From the NCBI GenBank assembly GCA_941918925.1, contig OW799233.1, forward strand, positions 29,394,421-29,458,420: 64,000 bases of DNA, given 5' to 3'. The stretch's first letter is position 1, and each line of letters begins with the position of its first letter. Source of the stretch: Phyto melanocephala. Lineage: Eukaryota; Arthropoda; Insecta; Diptera; Rhinophoridae. The position numbers were made by a program, and so were the translations under genes. Shown in pieces: positions 23,611 to 34,857 of the stretch. The notes beneath the pieces are model-generated. The model was not told where the DNA came from. It ran no database searches and saw only the letters and a list, made by a program, of their open reading frames with translations.

Positions 23611-24597
23611 AATAAGTAAGAGCACTATATTCGCATCTTTTATACCCAACACCAATTTTATGTACCTTTATAGCACAGAATTTACTATATTGTTGTTAAC
23701 AGTAATCGCTATAGAATAATATCTTTATACTAAAATATGTCTCACTTTCTTTAAATAACATCGATATGTTAGTAAAATGTTTTCGTAATTTTAGTCTTTC
23801 AATGAAAGTGGGCTGAAAGTAGGCGTGTTATTAAAGAATCTGCTAATAAACACAACCTAGATAATTCAATATAGTCATTTATTTTTCCACAACTTTGTCC
23901 ATAAAGAAATTATATGAACTTAAGATAAAACGTTATATGGGAGGTAGTTTAACGCCTGGGTGTGTCACCTAAATTTTTTGGTATAACAATGACATTGATT
24001 AGAAGGATATATATGCAGCAAATTACATCATCATACTTCTAATTTTTTCGGTTTTATGAGCTTTTGTATTTCATTAAGAGTAGAAAACGTGAAAATGGGC
24101 GTTATAGTAGGCGTGTCATAGTTGTTTTTGCTAATGAATATAACTTACATAGATATTTCAATATAGTCCTTAATTTTTCAAAAATCTTTATTCATAGAGA
24201 AATTATATGAATTTAAGATAAAACGTTATATGGGAGGTGAGTGTAAAAGTGGGCGTGTCACATTTATTTTCCGTTGGTACAAAGCCTTTGACCAAAAAGC
24301 AATGTTTGCAAAATTTCAGTAGACATGGTTTTTTTTACCTACTCTTGCATTATGAGCTATAACTCTCTTCAAAATTTTCCGATTCAGCCCGTTTTTAATA
24401 CCAAACATACCTTGTGTATAAGATTTATTCTAGCATAATTTGACACCACTAGCTTTTTCGGTCCGATCTCTACCGTGCTTTCAACAGACGCACAGATGGA
24501 CGGAGATAGCTAGATCGTCATAAAATAAAACCTCGATTCAGAGTATATATACTTAATAGGGTGTAAAATTGATATTTCGATGTGTTACAAACGGTAT
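23611..24597 (-). mobile_element. Helentron subfamily B copy, stem-loop lost, 5' end truncated
   Basis: Left edge AAGTAAGAGCACTATATTCG passes directly into CATCTTTTATACCCAACACC: the stem-loop half GCTGTGCCG is missing. The body follows the B consensus, with a reduced GTCY zone near 24480-24510. The copy stops at TGTTACAAACGG (24596) without the outer 5' repeat. It lacks the mariner MITE (CACTTTCTTTAAATAACATC is an empty site). Confidence 0.8.
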
Positions 24598-25129
24598 TTT
24601 AGAACTTACAAATTATGATTTTACAAAAAAGACCTTTGAGCAAACTTGCTAGCTTAATTTGGTGATGAAGGTTTTTGATGCGTCTCAATAAGCAATTTTT
24701 TCTAAAATAAATCAGCAGTTCTCTTTAAATCGTAGAAAGTGAAGACATTAATATAAGATTATCTTCCAAAACATTTTTCGAATTGTCCAGCAGTGCAGAA
24801 TTCTTTTCCTTACCATATTGCACCCATGAAAAAAAATGTTTTTGCTTACAAAAGCACAAGAAATCATGTCTTTTATACTGCTTATTTTTTCAGCAGTTGC
24901 AAAAATAAGACTAATTTATTTCAATAGTATTTTTTTCTTACTTTCTAATACATAAATTAGCGAAAATTAACTGCATAAAAGATAAATATGAAATAAAACA
25001 TCGTATACAAAAATCATGCGTTCTAGAAGCTCTCTTGAAAGTAGATAAGCACAAGAAGCCCTGCAGCTCATTATTAGTTCCATTTCTTAATATATTTGAT
25101 GCAAATATTAACATATTTCATCATTTGTC
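24598..25129. other. No gene recognised
   Basis: A+T-rich spacer. Confidence 0.5.
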
Positions 25130-25265
25130 GACAGTCAGGCGGCACTCTTGTCACTCAGGTCATACATTACTACGTCTAAATTAGTTGGCCAATGTAGAAA
25201 GGAACTGTCAAGGCTTGGTCAGCGGGCTGACGTTACTCTAGTTTGGATTCCTGGAGGCTGACGAG
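25130..25265 (+). pseudogene. LINE RNase H domain fragment
   Basis: An open stretch reads DSQAALLSLRSYITTSKLVG, then QCRKELSRLGQRADV and TLVWIPGG before a stop. DSQAAL holds one catalytic acid of RNase H, and VWIPGH (here VWIPGG) is the conserved motif that follows. This domain order is found in I-like and related non-LTR retrotransposons. Only about 45 codons survive, with stops and loss of sequence at once after. Confidence 0.8.
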
Positions 25266-26386
25266 TGATGTGGTCCTGTTAAAATGGAGTCATACAGACT
25301 CTACTTAACTGTTGGCATGCAGCGAACTACCACGATAACCAACCAAACCAAACATATTTCATCCAAATTTATTTATTTCAGTGACTTTCATAGACTTAAC
25401 ATACATACAGCTATAACGCCAAAGATAGACAGCTAAGGTACCTTAGTATGACAGAGAATGAAAATAGCAAAACCAATAAAAGCAGGTAACATCTTATAGT
25501 GTTGCTTGTTGCTTTTAAGTGGACCAGGAAGGTAACGCTAAGAATGCAAATTATTAGTAAAAGACGAACTGTAAAAAAATATTCACATGAACTGACAAAC
25601 CTATACTACCAATTTTAAAGATAGCAAAAAAATCCCTTAATGAAAAAACAAAAACTTTAGTAAGGACACTAAAGCAATTTTACTATGAAGGCTTAAAAGG
25701 AAATGAAAGTTTAAGAAGAGTAAAGTGTCTTCTTATTATTCTTACTTTTAGTTCTTTTTTTCCACTTTGTTGTTGTTAAAATAATTGTCTTTTTAGTTAG
25801 AAACTATGTAGACTTTAAGCATTTAACAAATACGATGACTATACTGCAAATACTGCTAATAGAAGTTCACTTAATATTTACCAGGGATGCCAAACAGGAC
25901 TAAATTTTCACATCCCGTTATTTTAGAATCTAAAATGTAAAAATATAGGTTTCGGATTTTGTTTTATAGTCTAAGTAATATATACGGCTAACATTAGTTT
26001 GGAAAACTTTAAGAACTTGTAATGATCATTTGGGAATTTTTTGCAGCATGTTGAACAGTACGGTCAGAACTTTAAGCGAAAAATTCTCGCTGACTTATCA
26101 GCTATTTTCTCTAAGAATTTAAGAATTTGTGGCTTACAAAAAGGATTAAAATTTTTTCTATGTTTCGTAACCATTTTTAAAATTTTTTTTTAAACAACTG
26201 CACCTCCCTGAACTAGTTGTAGTTGCGCCAACGGACATAGACCTGTAGTTAAAAAAAAAACAAAATAATTAAAAACTTAGGAGCAGTCAAGCCAGTCGAT
26301 CATATTGACCTTATGAAAATTTAAGGCGACTGGGCAACTCATTCTTTGAAAAGTACCTTGTCAGGCAAGTAGTGTGTGTAGATAAC
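25266..26386. other. No gene recognised
   Basis: The first 70 bases may be more of the LINE. The remainder is A+T-rich without signal. Confidence 0.5.
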
Positions 26387-26690
26387 CTATGCTATAGAAA
26401 CCACATACATTTCAAACCTAATCGGTCTATACACTACATTGAAAATTTTTTTAACAGTCCCAACTACAGCAACACTTTGAGCGTCCTTGAAAAAATAAGA
26501 CACGATGGTATTATCTACATCAGTGGTACATAATACGGAAGCTTTGTGGGAATATAATATTTTTTGTTTAATAAAACAGAAATTATCGCTATACAAGGAC
26601 TGAAAATTTTGTTCATGTATCCGTTCGTAACAAAATGGATCTCATCACTCATATTAGTTTTGCCTAAAATCACTCAGGATGAGTTCTTTA
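26387..26690 (-). pseudogene. Possible decayed mariner-type catalytic domain
   Basis: On the minus strand, one frame has SDEIHFVTNGYMNK, the pattern around the first catalytic aspartate. After a frame change comes NTIVSYFFKDAQSVAVVGTV, matching the usual mariner block IIGPYFF...VxVNG. The second catalytic aspartate block is not found. No inverted repeats were seen. The assignment rests on two short motifs in the right order and spacing. Confidence 0.5.
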
Positions 26691-27004
26691 AAAAATAGTC
26701 ACCAGTATTCTGCGTTCCGTAGTTTAACGGCATGTGCTCTGTATCGGTATACATCTATACATATAGAAGGCTATACCAAATTGCCTTTGATTTGATATAC
26801 AAACTGATTTTCTCTTAGAAAGGCCAAAGGTGATTTTCGTGACCTATAAATAAGTTGGGAGGCTATATCTCTGAAAGCAAACTTTTAAAAAATTAATCTA
26901 AAATGAAACGAATTTCTTCTCCACAGTTGTGACAAATTTCAAAGTTTGATAATTTTTAGATCCAGATATATAAAAAGGATATAAATTGTTTTTTTTTGAG
27001 ACTC

Positions 27005-27195
27005 ATTTCTAGTGTAGTTCTAGTGATTGGAATAGATGGAAAATGTACATCAGTAATAGGTTCGTCTTCCAATAGTGCATTATCTGTATTGCTGCACTCA
27101 GAAGGCACATATTCACTCGAACATTCAAAATCAAGGTTGTCGTCAACAGATTCTCTGTTTTTGTTAATTTTTCCTTCCACAAAAAAGCTTAGGTG
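27005..27195 (-). other. Acidic coding-like fragment, unrecognised
   Basis: The minus strand has about 60 open codons, rich in Asp, Glu and Ser (for example ESVDDNLDFECSSEYVPSEC and ALLEDEPITDVHF). Its base composition is clearly richer in G+C than both sides. Composition and uninterrupted frame suggest a real or recent coding exon, or the N-terminus of a transposon protein. On the minus strand the left boundary follows GTGGAAG, which could be an acceptor. I do not recognise the protein. Confidence 0.35.
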
Positions 27196-27231
27196 GAATA
27201 TGTAACATGTTATTTGAAATGGTTTGTTCAA

Positions 27232-29937
27232 ATCTTATATCAATATACAGAAAGTAGAAATAAACATGTAATGAAAGAATTGCAATACACATGTGACCAC
27301 GGTTGGTACACATTTGCTGTATGTATACACAAAATAACACGTGATAAAATTAGAACATTTACAATACTTGTAGCGATCACTTTGAAGCCATTTTTCTGAT
27401 TTTTTTTTTAAATTTTTTTTATGGTGACTGTTAACATTTTAAGTAACTACAACTTTTTAAGTTTTAATAGTTATTTTCGATTTTAAGAACCTCGTATTTT
27501 CGGATCAGTCAGTGACCTCAAACTTCGAATTTTTTTTTAATCCATTGCTAAATTCACAAAATTGAAAAAAAGCTGGTTGATTTACTACGGAATTACCCAT
27601 ATATTATTTATTAAATCAATACATGACATGAAGTCGTTTATTTAATGTGAAGTTACTTAAATGAATAATAATAGTAATAATTCGAGATTTATAGAATTTG
27701 TTAATAACGAAAATTCCCATATTTTCATGATAAGGATTAGCCCATTGGTAGCCCTACTATTTTTTAACACTACTACAGCCACTAGCACACTTACACACCC
27801 TTGCAAAGTAATGAAGAAAACGGAAATAATATCAAACTTAATGTAAGTGATATCTATCTAACTACATAGACATTAAGCGTAAAGGAATAAAGGCAAAACC
27901 GAAATAAAAATAAAAAATTTTCCTTTACAAATGCATATACTTACATACAAATAAACAACATTTAAGAAAGAAGGACTTGTATATTTATTTTTGTTTATTT
28001 GTATGTTTATGTATTTGCATGTCTATGTTTACTGTACATTTTTAGTTTTCTTTTTCTCCTAAATGTTTTTCATTTGTATTTCTTTTTAATTTTTTAGCAT
28101 GTATGCCAACAATTATACCATAGTGTTTCCTTTTTTGTTTTTTGTTGTTTTTGTAGCTACTTTCTTTTAAAACTCTTTTAAAACTTTCTTGTATTCCAAA
28201 GGAATTTTGTGGAAAAGTCAAATAATGTTTTTCATTTCTCAAATGTTGTAGAGTTTTGTTCTTGTAATTGGTTGCATTTGTTTAAAATGTAATGAAATTT
28301 GTTACAGCTGTGTGTGTTTTCATTTTAGCAAAACTGATGTTTTTTCCCTTAAAAACAGTAGTATTTTGATATGAAATTACTTTGTTTTGCCAGTAAGTCG
28401 TTAATATATTTTTAAAAATTGTTTGTAGGATGATTGTTCTACACAAAAAGAATTTTTGCTGTTATTCTTCTTTTCAAAGGTAAAGGTACTGGTTTCACTT
28501 TGTAAATGTAATTGCTTTAATGCATGTTAACATTTAGTTTGATTTCATTTCTAGTTAAAATCAACGGCTTTGTTTTTCATAGATTAGTCAAATAATTAAA
28601 TTTGTTTGTTGGAAATGAGTAAGGAAAATGTATTAAGCTAAATCTATAGACGGTAGTTGGGGTAGCCAAAACTGCAATATGAAGAATAGAAAATTTGTTT
28701 GAAATTGTAGTACATCGTTATATCCCTTTATTATTTTTTTTATTTTTAGTTGATAATATCAATACAACAGAATTTGTAAAACGAGTGTATTTTTTAATAC
28801 CGTTTACATGTTCTGTAAAGTTAGTGTCACAAGTACATAATGACTTTTAAACTTTTCTTTTTTTTTTTTTGGTATAAAAAATATTTTAAATCTGTCACAT
28901 AATTTTTTTGCACTTCAAATTATAATTTTTAATTTATAAATTTTGTACTTCAAAATCATGTACTTTTGATTGTGATGACAGATTTGATAGATGTGTATCT
29001 TGATTATGGATAAACTCTTTTTTTTATCTAATTGTACTTTGTAGCAAGCTTTCTTCAATTTTCTCTCCTACCCTCGCTCTAACTCCGTTAATGCTACTAA
29101 GCAACACAATTTATTTAAAAGCAAATAATTATTTAAACATTAACCAAATTACGTTTTCATTAAAAGCACATTTATGCATTTAATTTATAAATAAGTCATT
29201 TTATGGAGCAACCTAAAAATGACAAAAACTTTGGTATAACAATATTTAACATTTCTCGATATTAAACACTTTATAAAAGATAAAATCATTTCAGCTATGT
29301 TTGTGAAAACATAACTGAAGTTTTTTGTAATTTCAAAGAAATGTTGTTTGAAACTTTAAGACTAAAAGGAAAAAGTGAAATTAGGTCACTTTAATTACGA
29401 CCGGAAGCAAGTAATCGCATGAAAATGTTAAATATAAATACTCGTACTTAAGCAATTGGGCGTAAGTTAAACAAGTACAAGCATGTCTGAAGAGATGTCA
29501 TTATTTTTAGGGTAAATGGAGAAAAGGATTTAAAAATTTACAAATGGTTTGTTAATTTATTGTTTAAGTTAAAAGAAAAGGTTAAACTTTTGAGTTTTGT
29601 TTTTTTATATCCAAGAGTTATATACGTATAAACGTCTTCATGTACGCATACATGTGTTTGTATGTAAGTGTGTATTTTTTCTAATTTTCCACTTGGACAA
29701 GCGGAGTTGTACTGTTTTTCTTTCTATTTTTTCTTTCTATTTTACTTTTTGAATTCCAGCTTATTAAGTTAACAAAGAATTATATATTTTTTTAACTGTA
29801 TCATGTTAGTTCAGGGAATACGTCAGTTAAGCCAATCGTTTGTATTTTGGATATTATTAATTCATAGTTGTTTGTCTACTTTCCGAAAATGAATGCCAGA
29901 TACTTTAAGCAGCAACATGTGATTCAATTTTACCACA
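27232..29937. other. No gene recognised
   Basis: Long A+T-rich intergenic DNA with T-runs. Short open frames (27661-27846, 28042-28242) lack motifs and splice context. Confidence 0.55.
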
Positions 29938-31429
29938 TTTTTATACCCGCCACCAAAAAAATGGTGGGGGTATATTCATTTTGTCATTCCGTTTGTAACA
30001 CATCGAAATATCCATTTTAGACCCCATAAAGTATATATATTCTGAATCGTGGTTTGATTTTAAGACGATCTAGCTATGTCCGTCCGTCTGTCCGTCTGTC
30101 CGTCTGTTGATAGCACGATAGAGGTCGCACCGAAAAAGCTAGGGGGCTCAAATTTTGCCAGAATCTTTCTTATAGACAAGGTTTGTTTGGTATTGAAAAT
30201 GGGCTAAATCGGAATATTAGGAAGAGAGTTATAGCTCGAAAAGCAAGAGTAGGTCGAAAAAACCGTGTCCTTCGAACATCGAATAAAATGGAATTGTGTC
30301 CAAACGCCTTAACGTAGACTCATGAAACTTCGAATATATATTTCCTGGGTAAAGACAATGTTTTTCGCAGAAAATTGTCTCAATCTATGCATTAGAAGAG
30401 GAGTTATCGATCAAAATGTACGAAAATTTATACCGCACAGTGTATTTTTTGGTATATTTAAAAACAAAAACGTCATAAAAGCAACAAAATTGGATGTACG
30501 ACTCTGAAACACTTTGCTTTTTGGTGACACGCTTTCTTGTAACGGCAAATCAATGGGCCACGCCCACTTTTACGCCCACCTCCCATATAACGTTTTAACT
30601 AAAATTCATATAATTTCTCTATTAATAAAGATTTTGGAATAATAAAGGCCTATATTGAAACACTTCAGTTGTACTCATTCGCAAAAATAACTTTAACACT
30701 ACTATAACGCCCACTTTTCACGTTATCTACCGTTAATGAAATTAAAAAGCTCATAAAACCGCTAAAATTAGAGGTATGATGATAAATTTTGCTACGTCTA
30801 TCCCCCTATGCAATTTCATTACTATGCCAAAAAATTAAGATGCCACGCCCACTTTTACGCCCACCTCCCATATAACGTTTTACCTAAAATTCATATAATT
30901 TCTCTATTAATAAAGATTTTGGAATAATAAAGGACTATATTGAAACACCTAAGTTGTACTCATTAGCAAAAACAACTTTGACACGCCTACTGTAACGCCC
31001 ACTTTCAGTTTTGAATTGTGTCCAGACGCATAAACGTAGTCATGAAACTTCGAATATATATTTATCGAGTCAAAAGAATATTTTTCCCTGAAAATCGCTT
31101 AAATCTATGAATTATGAAAAGAGTTATAGATAAAAATGTACGAAAATATATACCGCACAGTGTATATATGTACGATTCTGAAATATTGCAAACATGGTTT
31201 TTTGGTCAAAGTCTTCGTTATAACGGAAAATAGATGTGCCACGCACACTTTTTTCCTTAAATTTTTATAAAAATATATTAGTCATATATATTAGCATTCA
31301 TTCATCTTACACTGCGCAATTTATTATACTGTAGCTAAATATTAGATAAAGATGATAAGATAGATGACTCTACTAGCAACTACTAGATGGCATGCTAACA
31401 ACTATGCTTATGTTCTCCTTAAGTTATGC

Positions 31430-31690
31430 TTTATTAAAAATGGGAATTTATGAAAATTTGACCTAAGTAAAAAAAAATTATCTCTAAACATTTCAAACAA
31501 TTTATTTTCATGTACTAATGGCTAACAAATTTTAAAATTATACAAAACTTATTTCGTTTGAAAATCTTTTAAAAGCAAAATGTTATAGCAGTTTAAAAAT
31601 CAAAATCTTACTAATAAATTTCCCATTTTAGAAAAATGCAGAGAATGTATATTTTAAATCACCCTGTGGCCCTTAAAGTTTTACCTTAAA
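31430..31690 (+). repeat. Dispersed repeat block, inverted relative to the other two Helentron copies
   Basis: Same block as 9050-9345 (ATGTACTAATGGCTAACAAA), but it lies in the opposite orientation with respect to its host element. It is either an inversion or an independent insertion. Confidence 0.65.
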
Positions 31691-31876
31691 TTCACTTTCT
31701 TCCTCTTAAATTCATGTAAATTCTCTATGAATAAAGATTTTGGAATACTCAAGGACTATATTGAAATATCTAAGTTATGTTTTTTAGCAGAAACTTTATT
31801 GACACGCGTATTTTAACGGCCGCTTTCATTAAAAGACTAAATTTTCGAAAACATTTTACTACCATACCGAAGTTAT

Positions 31877-32483
31877 AATGGGTGGTTTAATTTTAAGGGA
31901 CTATGTTGATTTTGAATAAAATTATTATGAAATTATTATCATTTATTTTTATAATGATAATATTTGTATGCTTCAATTATGTATGGAACAAAATATCGGC
32001 CAAATGGCCCCCAACCTAGACGGCACACCACGATCCGATAGTCCAAATTTTCAATGACACTGTTGATGCTTGATTGTTGGGCACGATGATGAGTCGAGGT
32101 TGCTTGCTCTTTTGCCACGTTATCGTGAAAAACAGCAATGTTTCCCATTCAACGAACTAAGATGGCATTCACAGATGTTTTCAAATTTCATACAGACCTG
32201 CTTTGCAGACATTTAAATATTTTTTACAATTCTCACGATTGTGGACGAATTCGAACGATTATGTTGACCAAAAGAATCACGAAGTGCACAAAATGCATTT
32301 TGATTTGAACGTCCATTTTTATAAAAATCTTTAATATTTAAAAGCGTTGCTCGATTGCGTATCTTTCCACGGTTCAAATTGAGTAAGTCTGAGATTGAGA
32401 AATGTCAAATGAAATACAAGAAAAAAGTTGAAGTTTAGATGTGGTTCACCTTAAACATGGGCCCTTAAATTTTAACCACCCTC
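31877..32483 (-). mobile_element. Non-autonomous mariner element, most complete N-terminus
   Basis: On the minus strand the ends AGGGTGGTTAAAATTTAAGG and its inverse enclose 607 bases flanked by TA. The frame starts VERYAIEQRF, a stop, ILKIFYKNGRSN and then QNAFCALRDSFGQHNRSNSS, a mariner-type paired helix-turn-helix. It then gives VAKEQATSTHHRAQQSSIN, joined directly to VIENLDYRIVVC and the C-terminal GRGG-type end. The catalytic domain is deleted at the same joint as in the other three copies. A stop in the first codons shows it is not translated today. Confidence 0.85.
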
Positions 32484-32630
32484 TACAAAGAAAGTGATAC
32501 ATATTTTATTATAAAGAGATTATTCTATAGCGATTAACAAAATAATAAATATTGTGCTTTAAATGTACACAAAATTGGTGGTGGGTATAAAAGATTCGGC
32601 ACAGCCGAATATAGTACTCTTACTTGTTTT

Positions 32631-33814
32631 AATAAATTTCTTTACGGAATGATTTAGTTAATTCCTACTTTTTATAGTCAGGGATTTCACTGGTGTGTTA
32701 GGCAAAGCCATATTTGAATTTAGTACAGGACAACTTTTATGATCAGGAAAGTCTGAATTTCTTTTAATGAGTTAAATTGTGTTAATCTTCTTTAATGTGG
32801 GTAGTCAGTCATCAATCATGGAATCTATTTTTTTTTTTTAGTCAAACTGCGTTTTGTTTTTAATGGCTTACAGGGTATATTTCGTTCGACTTAACACAGT
32901 AAAGCATGATTTTTATTATAGTTTCTTCCGTATATATTTTTAATAATTTTCTTTTTTATACTTTCCTCCTTATCCACATACTTTAATTCGGATACTCGTA
33001 TAAAAATGGTGTTTTACTTTTATTTTGCTTGACTGTTTTTGAAATTGCTCTTCTATCTCTCTCTGGGGAGTCACAAGTTGGTTACATCATTATCACAATT
33101 TTCTAACATTTTATTTATAAGAAAAGTAAAATAAAAAAAAATATATTTATAAATTCCCCTTTAACATATTTCTACTTCGAAAGTTTTCAACCAAAATAGG
33201 GCAGAGCACAAACTGTTAGCAAAGGAAAACTATCTAAATTAAGGAAACTTATTCAAGCAGAATGCTTATTTAACTCTCCTAGCTCTTGAGTGGTATGAGC
33301 AGAAAAAAACCAGGCGCATATGAAAGAAAAGAAATTATTGTAGACTTCTTAAGTTTCATTAAGGAAAAGTCTCACATTAAGGAAAAGAAGGATTAATAAC
33401 AAAGTAACAAATAGAAAACATAAATAAGCTACAATAGTTTTGTAAATGATTAATAACAAATTATTAAATTAAAACAAAAAATCTTTACAAGTTTTCTGAA
33501 CTGTGAACTATTAAAAACATCTTAAGGAAATATTTTGTTTTTTTTTTTACATTGAATAGGTCTTACTAAATAAAGTTTTGAAAGGAAGCATGATTAAATA
33601 TTGTTAAAAAAATTTAGTACTGCTTAAAACTATTTAAACTGGTGAAGTGAATAATACTAAATATATAGCGTTTTGTAATATAAGCGGTATAAAACTTATA
33701 GGCTAATAATAATCATAGTATGACAATTTCCAACTCTAAAGAACGTTCGCTTTTATTCTTTTAACTCTAACAACTGAACCATTCGATTGGTAGAGAATTT
33801 TACATGATTTTTTC
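32631..33814. other. No gene recognised
   Basis: A+T-rich spacer. ACTGAACCATTCGATTGG at 33772-33789 is one arm of a MITE found at 37140. Confidence 0.5.
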
Positions 33815-33925
33815 TAGGTTTATATATATAAAGATTTTAGAATAATTAAGGACTTTATGTTTTAACATCTGAGTTTACTTCATAAGCAAAAATTACTTTG
33901 ACCAGCCAACTTTTTTGCTCAATTT
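33815..33925 (+). repeat. Small Helentron subfamily B fragment
   Basis: AAAGATTTTAGAATAATTAA, GGACTTTATGTTTTAACATC and GCAAAAATTACTTTGACC are the B-family segment seen for example at 30620-30700. Confidence 0.6.
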
Positions 33926-34078
33926 CCATAAAAGGCGTACTCCACTATTTTTATATTTTTTATATTTTTAAAACTTTTTATTGTTATTGGAATCTGTAGT
34001 TTTATATATGTTTTGGTTGCACATTTGTAACACTTAAGTCTAGGCAGATGCACTCAGTTTTAATTTGAAACAAGCAAG

Positions 34079-34857
34079 ATAATACCCTTAACCATCCCAC
34101 ATCGTGGCTTAACATATATTTCGTGTTATACGCCATTTTTCTTTTTTATTTCCGACGCCACCTTTGATTTTTAATTTTGACATAATTTACTGTATTCTAC
34201 TGGTCAAGTCCTTTCATTTGATGCCAATCTTGAGGGAGTTCAAGAAGTTACATTTTAAAATACCAGATTTGAGCCATACTTATGCTTATGAATAGCGGAA
34301 TCGATTAAGCCTTGTCCGTCTGTATGTGTGTAGGTTGAAGTCAACTTTTAGGAGCAACTATATGTTTCTCAGATCTGTGTATGGTATCAATCTTTTGGAA
34401 ATATCCGGGAATGAATCGCTATTCAAATTCAGCACAATCGCCCCATAAATTTCTGAGATATGAGCAAAAAACCACAACCACCTCGTTTTTTTTCACAATT
34501 ACAACAACAACATAGATATACATATACTGGTTAGAGTAAACGTGGCATCGAATCCCAGCTGAGCCAAAAAATTTTTTTATATTTTATTTTTTTATTTTAT
34601 ATTTTATTTATATTTTTATTATTTATTTATTTTTTTAATTTTTTTTGTAATATTTTTTTAATGTTGTTTTTAATATAATTTTTTTTTGGAAACATACATA
34701 CGTAAACTCAATTTATAATTTAGCAATGTGAAGTTTTTATATATGTATGTTTTTGATATGTATGTACGTATTTCATATGAGATGAATGGTGATAAAAGCA
34801 ATTGTTATTGCATGACTACACGTTGTGAAGGGTATATAAGATTCGGCACGGCCGAAA
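34079..34857 (+). mobile_element. Helentron-associated element, subfamily A, copy A5 with truncated 3' end
   Basis: Starts AATACCCTTAACCATCCCAC, contains a very short GTCY zone (34314-34330) and a poly-T tract (34570-34700). It ends GTGAAGGGTATATAAG with the stem-loop TTCGGCACGGCCGAA; the terminal TATAGCGCTTTTACTTG is missing. Confidence 0.8.

Larger units (their letters stand above)
29938..32630 (+). mobile_element. Helentron-associated composite, subfamily B, plus-strand copy
   Basis: Opens TATACCCGCCACCAAAAAAA, then GACCCCATAAAGTATATA and a GTCY array (30078-30110). It ends GGTGGTGGGTATAAAAGA, the stem-loop TTCGGCACAGCCGAA and ACTCTTACTTGTTTTAA. It contains two tandem-like body repeats (30540-30700 and 30840-31000), a shared dispersed block (31430-31690) and a mariner MITE (31877-32483) close to the 3' end. 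Its middle is shorter and rearranged relative to the copies at 7.4 and 54.9 kb. Confidence 0.85.

Noticed and set aside
27661..27846. 61-codon plus-strand ORF
   Set aside because: Asparagine/serine-rich frame from A+T-rich DNA with no support.
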